12,984 bases of DNA from positions 1-12,984 of the forward strand of contig CAZTCQ010000074.1 in NCBI GenBank assembly GCA_964612525.1. Reading direction: 5' to 3'. Source of the DNA: JAGNRR01 sp964612525 (GTDB taxonomy: Bacteria > Bacteroidota > Bacteroidia > Chitinophagales > Chitinophagaceae). Below are positions 8,047-12,984 of the stretch, in pieces (position 1 is the stretch's first letter; each line of letters opens with the position of its first letter). The notes under the pieces were generated by a model. It did no database searches and was not told the origin of the DNA. It saw only the letters and a program-made list of their open reading frames with translations. Position numbers and translations under genes: made by a program.

Positions 8047-8063
8047 TTTTGTTTGTATTTTCG
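8034..8063 (+). promoter_or_regulatory. Candidate promoter for ferredoxin-led operon
   Basis: TTTG (8034-8037) is followed after 18 bases by TATTTTCG (8056-8063), a 7/8 match to TAnnTTTG. Transcription would start near 8069, about 18 bases before the ferredoxin ATG at 8087. The -33 part lies inside the first codons of the divergent acyl-CoA reductase gene. Confidence 0.4.
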
Positions 8064-8079
8064 CAGTACAAAATAACGG

Positions 8080-8087
8080 CAAAAGTA
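8080..8087 (-). promoter_or_regulatory. Candidate -7 element for acyl-CoA reductase gene
   Basis: On the minus strand 8087-8080 reads TACTTTTG, a full match to TAnnTTTG. It would start transcription near 8074, leaving about 28 bases before the ATG at 8046. It overlaps the first base of the ferredoxin start codon. No TTG stands 17-23 bases upstream, so the promoter is incomplete by consensus. The two divergent promoters would overlap and probably exclude each other. Confidence 0.35.
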
Positions 8088-8434
8088 TGGCAATAATAAT
8101 AACTGAAGAATGTATTAATTGTGGGGCTTGTGAACCAGAATGTCCGAACAATGCAATTTATGAAGGAGGAGTAGAATGGGCTATGTCTGATGGAACTTCT
8201 TTGAAAGGAGTCTTCCAATTGATGGAAGGTAAAGAAGTTGACGCGGAGGCGCGTTTGTTGCCCGTGAGTGACGACGTATATTATATCACTCCGGATAAAT
8301 GTACAGAGTGTCAAGGGTTTCATGAAGAGCCACAATGTGCGGCTGTTTGTCCTGTGGATTGCTGCGTACCCAATGAGGATGTGGTAGAAAGCGAGGAAGA
8401 ACTATTGGCTAAAAAAGAGCGGCTGCACTTGTAG
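8087..8434 (+). CDS. 2[4Fe-4S] ferredoxin, YfhL-like
   Basis: A 115-residue cytoplasmic electron carrier. The first cluster motif is C9-x2-C12-x2-C15-x3-C19-P, within EECINCGACEPECPNNAIYEG. The second is C72-x2-C75-x8-C84-x3-C88-P, the longer x8 spacing typical of the YfhL/Allochromatium type of dicluster ferredoxins with very low potentials. Two more cysteines (C92, C93) follow. A central insert of about 50 residues (25-70) separates the motifs, and the C-terminus is acidic. The ATG at 8087 is chosen because the ferredoxin homology begins immediately after it and the open frame upstream overlaps the divergent gene. It is divergent from a LuxC-like acyl-CoA reductase, a pairing I recall from other Bacteroidota, and is followed after 12 bases by a same-strand gene. 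Its redox partner is not shown by the sequence. Confidence 0.92.
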   Translation: MAIIITEECINCGACEPECPNNAIYEGGVEWAMSDGTSLKGVFQLMEGKEVDAEARLLPVSDDVYYITPDKCTECQGFHEEPQCAAVCPVDCCVPNEDVVESEEELLAKKERLHL

Positions 8435-8446
8435 TCCAAATTTGAT

Positions 8447-9178
8447 ATGAAGTTTATACTGCTCTCATTTTTAATGTTGGTAATTGGGTTTGCCAATTTG
8501 CAGGCACAAAACAATTGTGACACCATGCAAAAAAAAATGAAGACGGGTATTTTTTATCAAATAGATTGTAATGGAGTTACTCAGGAAGGAGTAAGGAACG
8601 ACAAGGGTAAGCAAGGAGTTTGGACGAGGAGTAGAAGCCGCGATGGCAAACTTTTATCCATGGAGACTTTTTATAATGATGTGTTGAATGGTACGTCGGT
8701 TTACTTTACCGAGGAAAATACGGTAGCCAAAACGACGGTATTTTTGGATGGAAAACGAAATGGACCTGAGAGATTGTATCATGCTAAAGGAGGATTAAAA
8801 TCATTGGCCTACTATACCAATGATAAATTAAATGGCTACCGCAAACAATATTTTATTGACGGAACACAGGAATTCGTAGAACTTTATAACCAAGGTAAGA
8901 AAAATGGCGAGCAGGTTTATTATTACAGCAACGGTCAAAAATCTGCTATTTATACCTATGCCTTTGGAGGAAAACATGGACTAGCAACTTTTTATAATCG
9001 GAACGGATACGTGACTTCCATGGGTAAATTTAAAAGTGATAAAAAAAGCGGACTTTGGAAGGAGTATCATAATAACGGTGAACTGAGTGGCGTAGGTGAG
9101 TTTTCTTATGGAAAGAGAACAGGAGAGTGGAAGACCTATAACAACAAAGGAGAATACTTAAAAAACGAAAAATTTTAG
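8447..9178 (+). CDS. Secreted MORN_2/YwqK-like repeat protein
   Basis: A 243-residue protein with a Sec signal peptide (about 1-20, NLQA|Q) and then roughly eight degenerate repeats of about 22-24 residues built on the pattern G-x-x-x-G-x-(W/Y/F)-x-x-(Y/F)-x-x-x-G, for example KKNGEQVYYYSNGQKSA, KKSGLWKEYHNNGELSG and KRTGEWKTYNNKGEY. This is the MORN_2 pattern of the YwqK group. Databases often label such proteins antitoxins by homology to Bacillus YwqK, but a signal peptide and the lack of a toxin gene argue against that here. The protein is probably periplasmic or outer-membrane associated; its function is unknown. There is no lipobox cysteine at the cleavage site. It starts 12 bases after the ferredoxin stop and its TAG touches the next ATG, so it is almost certainly co-transcribed and perhaps translationally coupled to the phosphatase. 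Confidence 0.85.
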   Translation: MKFILLSFLMLVIGFANLQAQNNCDTMQKKMKTGIFYQIDCNGVTQEGVRNDKGKQGVWTRSRSRDGKLLSMETFYNDVLNGTSVYFTEENTVAKTTVFLDGKRNGPERLYHAKGGLKSLAYYTNDKLNGYRKQYFIDGTQEFVELYNQGKKNGEQVYYYSNGQKSAIYTYAFGGKHGLATFYNRNGYVTSMGKFKSDKKSGLWKEYHNNGELSGVGEFSYGKRTGEWKTYNNKGEYLKNEKF

Positions 9179-9667
9179 ATGAACGTACTGAGTCGGTTTA
9201 AGGATATTTCCCATTTTATTTTAGATGTAGATGGTGTTCTCACTGATGGATCACTGTTGCTCATTGAAGGAAGCCTGGCTCGAAAAATGCATACTCGTGA
9301 TGGCTATGCCATGCAGTTGGCTGTCAAGAAAGGATACGAAATTATTATTATAACCGGCGGAAACAATCCTACGGTAGAAACCCGACTGAAAAGATTGGGT
9401 TTGAAGCACGTATACTCTGGCGTAGAAGATAAACTTTTAGTTTTAGAATCAATTTCGGACGATGTGGACTTGACAAAATCTATTTATATGGGAGATGATA
9501 TGCCCGACTTGCAGGTTATGCAAAAAGTAGCTCTGCCATGCTGCCCAGCTAATGCTTGCACAGAAATTTTGGAAGTGGCCCAATATGTTTCTCCGTTGAA
9601 TGGTGGTGAAGGTTGCGTGAGAGACGTGATAGAAAAAGTATTAAAACTTAATGATGATTGGCAGTAA
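9179..9667 (+). CDS. KdsC-like HAD-IIIA phosphatase
   Basis: A 162-residue cytoplasmic HAD-superfamily phosphatase without a cap domain, matching the usual 160-190 residues of KdsC, which removes phosphate from 3-deoxy-D-manno-octulosonate 8-phosphate in lipopolysaccharide Kdo synthesis. Motif I is DVDGVLTDG (nucleophile D16, acid D18), motif II is IITGG (T59), motif III includes the lysine of GVEDK (K85), and motif IV is MGDDMPD (D106, D107). The C-terminal GGEGCVRDVIE corresponds to the GGxGAVREV signature of the tetrameric KdsC group. All catalytic residues are present. Related YrbI proteins act on other sugar-acid phosphates (e.g. nonulosonates), so the exact substrate is not proven. The ATG directly abuts the MORN-protein stop, and the prenyltransferase gene begins 11 bases after the stop. 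Confidence 0.88.
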   Translation: MNVLSRFKDISHFILDVDGVLTDGSLLLIEGSLARKMHTRDGYAMQLAVKKGYEIIIITGGNNPTVETRLKRLGLKHVYSGVEDKLLVLESISDDVDLTKSIYMGDDMPDLQVMQKVALPCCPANACTEILEVAQYVSPLNGGEGCVRDVIEKVLKLNDDWQ

Positions 9668-9678
9668 GACTTTTTCTT

Positions 9679-10549
9679 ATGAATAAGTTNNNNNNNNNNN
9701 NNNNNNNNNNNNNNNNNNNNNNNNNNNNNNNNNNNNNNNNNNNNNNNNNNNNNNNNNNNNNNNNNNNNNNNNNNNNNNNNNNNNNNNNNATTAGTTTTAA
9801 GCACAGTTCTCATAGCAGCAGCAGGCTATATGATCAATGATTATTTTGATGTGAGAATAGATGCTATCAACAAACCCGATAAACTTGTTTTGAGCAAAGT
9901 GATTTCCCGAAAGGCGATGATTATATGGCATGTAGTGCTTAATGTGATTGCGCTTGCCTTGGTTGCCAAGCTTGCTTATGATAATCAACTACGGCTTATT
10001 GGCATTCAGCTATTTTGCATCGCCGCTTTGGTTATATACTCAATGAGCTTTAAGCGTAAACTATTTATTGGCAATATTCTTGTTGGATTATTAATAGGTT
10101 TTAGTGTGTTGCTTGTAGGGATTTATGAACCAGAATTTAAAGTGTTGTCATTAGATAATTCCTATTCTAAATTGATTTGGCTCTATGCTCTTTTTGCTTT
10201 TTTGATAACCTTGGTCCGAGAAATTATTAAAGATGCCGAAGATTTAAAAGGCGATATCAAAGAAGGGTGTAGAACCATACCGATCGTTTATGGCTTGGAA
10301 GTAACTAAAAAAATCATTTATTGGATTTACTTTTTATTGCTTGGATTACTAGCAGCTTTTATAAGTAAACTCTATGCTACCAGCACGATTCTCTGTTTGT
10401 ATTTCGCAGTGGGCGTTATTATACCAAGTGTTTTTTTGCTTTACAAAATTCATAAGGCAAAAAGTACTTCGGACTTTGCCAAGCTTAGTACTTGGGTAAA
10501 ATGGCTTACGCTTTCTGGTATTTTGTCAATGGTTTTAATTCAATTTTAA
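9679..10549 (+). CDS. UbiA-family prenyltransferase, interrupted by assembly gap
   Basis: An integral-membrane prenyltransferase, probably the Bacteroidota protein usually labelled geranylgeranylglycerol-phosphate geranylgeranyltransferase. The gene starts at ATG 9679 (MNK-), enters the N run at 9690, and resumes at 9791 with LVLSTVLIAAAGYMINDYFD. After the gap 252 residues are readable. Both Asp-rich prenyl-diphosphate/Mg motifs are present: NDYFDVRID (from 9836) and DAEDLKGD (from 10232), along with several hydrophobic spans consistent with an eight- to nine-helix UbiA fold. The two sides lie in different frames, which is meaningless because 100 N is a placeholder. From family length I estimate that roughly 40-60 residues are missing. 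The substrate is uncertain: a menaquinone- or polar-lipid-type role is possible. The stop abuts the maf start, indicating coupling. Confidence 0.85.
9690..9789. other. 100-N scaffold gap
   Basis: Exactly 100 undetermined bases, the conventional filler for a gap of unknown length. It removes the N-terminal part of the UbiA-family gene. Coordinates downstream of it are therefore nominal. Confidence 0.97.
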
Positions 10550-11113
10550 ATGTTCAAAGAAAAAATAATATTAGGATCCGCTTCGCCTCGTCGCGCTGAG
10601 ATTCTCAAAATGGCGGAGATTAATTTTGAAGTTCATGCAGCGAATGTTGAGGAAATTGTGAAGCCAAGCTTGTCGCCCGATGAGGTGACAATTGATATTG
10701 CTCGTCAAAAAATGAAAGCCATTAAAAAACATTATGCGAATGAAATAATCCTGACGTCTGATACGGTGGTGGTGTTAGAAAATGATATTCTAGGAAAACC
10801 AGCTGATGCTTATGAAGCAAAAAAAATGCTTCAACGACTTAGTGGAAAGCAGCATGCTGTGATAACGGGTGTGGTGTTGTCGAAAGAAAATCAAGAAAAA
10901 ACCTTTAGTGTAACGACCACTGTTTTTTTTAAAGAATTAGCCGAAAGCGACATTGACTTTTATATAAAAAACTATAAACCATTTGACAAAGCAGGCTCCT
11001 ATGCGATTCAAGAATTTATCGGAGCTATCGGCATTGAAAAAATAGAAGGCGATTATTATAATGTGGTGGGCTTGCCGATTAGTCGGGTAGTAGAGGAGTT
11101 GAAGGGGTTTTAA
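10550..11113 (+). CDS. maf: Maf nucleotide pyrophosphatase (dTTP/UTP type)
   Basis: A 187-residue cytoplasmic nucleoside-triphosphate pyrophosphatase. Family marks in order are LGSASPRRAEIL (8-19), the phosphate-binding loop, SDTVV (70-74) with catalytic D71, LGKP (81-84), HAVITGV (102-108), KAGSYAIQ (147-154) and EGDYYNVVGLP (166-176). The YAIQ segment resembles E. coli YhdE (dTTP/UTP hydrolase) rather than YceF, whose equivalent is GFKSEG-like, so I favour dTTP/UTP and modified pyrimidine nucleotides. The proposed family role is removing non-canonical nucleotides; Bacillus Maf also affects septum formation. Length and motifs are complete. The ATG begins immediately after the UbiA stop (TAAATG), so translation is likely coupled. 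It is the last gene of the ferredoxin-led run. Confidence 0.93.
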   Translation: MFKEKIILGSASPRRAEILKMAEINFEVHAANVEEIVKPSLSPDEVTIDIARQKMKAIKKHYANEIILTSDTVVVLENDILGKPADAYEAKKMLQRLSGKQHAVITGVVLSKENQEKTFSVTTTVFFKELAESDIDFYIKNYKPFDKAGSYAIQEFIGAIGIEKIEGDYYNVVGLPISRVVEELKGF

Positions 11114-11345
11114 CGTATCTAAGCTATGCCCAGTGGGAATCTACAATGAAGAGGCTCTCGGCATAAGTCCGTGAGACAAATTTACAATTTTGTTCCTGCC
11201 GTCTGGCAGCTTAGTGAAATTCCAAAAAGCTCCCCAACACAATCAGGGGGCATTTTATGGCAAGGACGGTTTCGGCTTAGCCCTCTACCATTGGTGTGCT
11301 TGATTTACTAGCTGTAGTTTGGTCTTACTTATAAAATTACGAAGT
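11114..11345. other. Intergenic segment of higher G+C, no recognised gene
   Basis: These 232 bases lie between the convergent maf and repeat-protein genes. Bases 11161-11280 are about 46% G+C by hand count, against about 27% in the first 60 bases of the next gene (11341-11400). Visible elements are a short perfect hairpin CTGCC-GTCT-GGCAG (11196-11209), an imperfect hairpin around 11154-11176 (CTCTCGG with CCGTGAGA), and CCCC/GGGG (11232-11250). One plus-strand frame is open from 11175 to 11297 (41 codons, no ATG near its start). None of the hairpins has a proper T tract. It could be a relic of a mobile element or gene, an interspersed repeat, or a structured RNA; I do not recognise it. Confidence 0.4.
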
Positions 11346-12920
11346 CTACTTTTTAATAAACTTTTGTTCGATAATTCCTTTGCTCGTTTCTAATCTTATA
11401 AAATAAATACCGCACACTAAATCTGTGGTGTTTATTTTGGTTGGGATATTGCCACTTAATGATAGTTGAGATCTACCTTGAATATCGTAAATCTGAAGAT
11501 TGGTAATATTCAAATTGGATGTAATGTTTAACTCGTTTCGCACTGGATTTGGATTTATAAGAAGTAGAGGTTCATTTATAGTTGTGTGTTCAATGCTATT
11601 CGGGAATATTGGTAAAAATTTAATGACCCAATAATCATCATCTCCATAATTGTTAGTTACGTCTCCATTATTGGATGAAGTAAAGCCTGTTGCAATAAAT
11701 CCTCCGTCTGCTGTCTGTCTAATAAAATTAGCGACATCGCTTTTATCACCACCTACGCTTTTTTGTCCTTCAATATTACCCGTAGAATTAAGCTTTATTA
11801 CCCAATAATCTTCACTTCCTTGATTTGATGTTAAATCACCATTATCTGATGAGCTATTGCCTGCTACAATATAACCTCCATCTGCAGTTTGCTGGATAGA
11901 ATTTATATAATCATTATGAGTACCTCCTAAACTTTTTTCCCATTCAATATTGCCATTGGAAGATAGTTTGAAAACCCAACCATCTCTACCACCATAATTG
12001 ATTGCTACGTCGCCATTATTTGAGTAGCTAGCACCTGCCACAATATATCCTCCATCTGCGGTTTGCTGAACCGATCTTGCATCTTCTCGATTAGTACCAC
12101 CAAAGCATTTACTCCAAACTATGCTACCTAGTGGATTAAGTTTTACGATCCAAGAATCATGATTTCCATGATTAGAGTCAACATCACCATTAATCGACAA
12201 ACTGTTACCAACCACTATGTATCCTCCATTTGTGGTTTGCTGTATGGACAAAGCATTATCGTAATCCGTGCCACCTAAAGATTTATTCCAAATGATTCCG
12301 CCCAAGGAATCAAGTTTCACAATCCAATAATCATTATTTCCTTTATTCGTATCTACATCACCATCGCTTGAATAGCTATATCCTGCAACGACAAATCCAT
12401 GATCCGTAGTTTGTTGTATAGAAAAAGCTACATCATTTTCGCTGCCACCTAAACACTTATTCCATTCCACACTCCCAATGGAACTAAGTTTTACTACCCA
12501 ATAATCATTCTTTCCTTTATGGTTACTTACATCTCCATCATTTGAAGCGGTATAACCCGCCATTACGTAGCCACCATCTGCGGTTTGTTGTATGGAATAA
12601 GCTACATCGTTTAAACTCCCGCCAAGACTTTTGTTCCATTCTTGATTTCCAACAGAATCAATTTTTAAAATCCAACTGTCAGCAACACCCTGATTTGAGT
12701 TTAAATCAATATCATCAGAAACACTAAAGCCTGCTATCACATACCCGCCATCCGAGGTCTGTTTAACATCCCAGGAATGGTCACGGTTGCTACCTCCATA
12801 ATTTTTTTGCCATTCTATTGAAGGGTTTTGTGCAGAGACCACACTAGCGCAAGTCAATAATATTAGAACTGATACAAACTTTACTACTTTTAATCGTTTC
12901 TTATTGAGAAATGGATTCAT
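11346..12920 (-). CDS. T9SS type A secreted protein of seven 58-residue repeats
   Basis: A 524-residue exported protein. A signal peptide spans about residues 1-30 (VVSA|Q). Residues 37-436 are seven tandem units with a strict period of 58: the GG of (L/Y/F/V)GG recurs at 42, 100, 158, 216, 274, 332 and 390, and the Trp of D-x-W-(I/V)-x-K at 83, 141, 199, 257, 315, 373 and 431. Typical blocks are SIQQTADGGYIVAG and DYWVVKL. Seven beta-rich units suggest a seven-bladed beta-propeller. Each unit holds an Asp/Asn loop, for example DGDVDTNKGNND, that resembles a calcium loop. Residues about 455-524 (NPNPVRNELNI, LQIYDIQGR, GIYFIRL, QKFIKK) form a type A T9SS sorting domain. Such repeats are widespread in Bacteroidota but have no function known to me. 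The Trp at the start of each unit is Gly in unit 7 (G385). No strong promoter is visible in the 64 bases before the start. Confidence 0.9.
   Translation of the reverse strand: MNPFLNKKRLKVVKFVSVLILLTCASVVSAQNPSIEWQKNYGGSNRDHSWDVKQTSDGGYVIAGFSVSDDIDLNSNQGVADSWILKIDSVGNQEWNKSLGGSLNDVAYSIQQTADGGYVMAGYTASNDGDVSNHKGKNDYWVVKLSSIGSVEWNKCLGGSENDVAFSIQQTTDHGFVVAGYSYSSDGDVDTNKGNNDYWIVKLDSLGGIIWNKSLGGTDYDNALSIQQTTNGGYIVVGNSLSINGDVDSNHGNHDSWIVKLNPLGSIVWSKCFGGTNREDARSVQQTADGGYIVAGASYSNNGDVAINYGGRDGWVFKLSSNGNIEWEKSLGGTHNDYINSIQQTADGGYIVAGNSSSDNGDLTSNQGSEDYWVIKLNSTGNIEGQKSVGGDKSDVANFIRQTADGGFIATGFTSSNNGDVTNNYGDDDYWVIKFLPIFPNSIEHTTINEPLLLINPNPVRNELNITSNLNITNLQIYDIQGRSQLSLSGNIPTKINTTDLVCGIYFIRLETSKGIIEQKFIKK
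11613..12812 (-). repeat. Seven tandem coding repeats, 174-bp period
   Basis: The units correspond to residues 37-94, 95-152, 153-210, 211-268, 269-326, 327-384 and 385-436 of the secreted protein. No insertion or deletion breaks the register across the whole array. DNA identity between units is moderate rather than near-perfect, so the array is old enough to have diverged at many codons. The best-conserved DNA blocks are those for QQT-x-DGGY and D-Y-W. Confidence 0.88.
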
Positions 12921-12984
12921 AATTTATTTTATTGTTTAGTATTTAAAAACGTATTTTAATATCATGCCAAATTACAGCTAACGT

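Noticed and set aside
7973..8086. Longer N-terminus for the ferredoxin, starting at 7973
   Set aside because: The extension is antisense to the reductase and its cysteines are not in a ferredoxin pattern; homology starts at MAIIITEECI (8087).
8047..8151. Longer N-terminus for the acyl-CoA reductase, starting at 8151
   Set aside because: The extra 35 residues overlap the ferredoxin coding region and its start, look hydrophobic by chance, and family homology begins at MLQQRIQ (8046).
7991..8335. Minus-strand open frame opposite the ferredoxin
   Set aside because: It is antisense to a well-supported gene, has low-complexity composition, and no family signal.
8447..9178. Antitoxin of a toxin-antitoxin pair (YwqK label)
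   Set aside because: The protein has a signal peptide, its neighbours are a ferredoxin and a phosphatase, and no toxin candidate is adjacent.
11175..11297. 41-codon plus-strand frame after maf as a small gene
   Set aside because: There is no ATG near its beginning, it directly follows a TGA, and no family is recognised; kept only as an observation on the intergenic segment.
11613..12812. CRISPR-like or satellite array
   Set aside because: The 174-bp period is a coding repeat in frame within a signal-peptide protein with a sorting domain; units have no identical short repeats with variable spacers.

Overview
The window is a piece of a draft genome or MAG from a member of the Bacteroidota, probably Flavobacteriales-like. 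The evidence is two secreted proteins with a C-terminal type B (CHU_C / gliding-motility-type) sorting domain, a third with a type A sorting domain (both signals of the type IX secretion system, T9SS), Bacteroidota-style promoter candidates (TTG and TAnnTTTG), no clear Shine-Dalgarno motifs, and gene pairs I know from that phylum (divergent folK/sppA, divergent LuxC-like acyl-CoA reductase/ferredoxin, adjacent UbiA/maf). A run of exactly 100 N (9690-9789) is a conventional scaffold gap of unknown true size and interrupts one gene.

Layout. Positions 1-69 carry the first 23 codons of folK, leaving the window leftwards. It is divergent from sppA (132-1874), a membrane-anchored signal peptide peptidase. 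Next come two tandem paralogous T9SS surface proteins (1958-4486 and 4600-6969). They share a C-terminal module of about 585 residues (Ig-like region, three PKD-like domains, type B sorting domain) but have unrelated N-terminal heads. A strong hairpin terminator (6987-7023) lies between them and the convergent acyl-CoA reductase gene (7060-8046, minus).

The 40-bp space 8047-8086 separates the reductase from a divergent 8-Cys ferredoxin gene (8087-8434). The ferredoxin gene heads a very tight same-strand run: ferredoxin, MORN_2/YwqK-like secreted protein, KdsC-like HAD phosphatase, UbiA-family prenyltransferase (interrupted by N) and maf (ends 11113). Spacings are 12, 0, 11 and 0 bases, so one transcript is likely. 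A 232-bp stretch of locally higher G+C without a convincing gene follows (11114-11345). Finally, a minus-strand gene (11346-12920) encodes a T9SS type A protein made of seven 58-residue repeats in perfect register.

Functionally the window mixes housekeeping genes (folate, envelope proteolysis, Kdo/HAD phosphatase, prenyl lipid, nucleotide house-cleaning) with three surface or secreted repeat proteins of unknown ligand. I see no rRNA, tRNA, CRISPR array, transposase or defence cassette. I do not find a convincing new multi-gene system. The most unusual items are the head-swapped tandem paralogues, the register-perfect seven-unit repeat with a conserved Asp/Asn loop in every unit, and the unexplained segment after maf.
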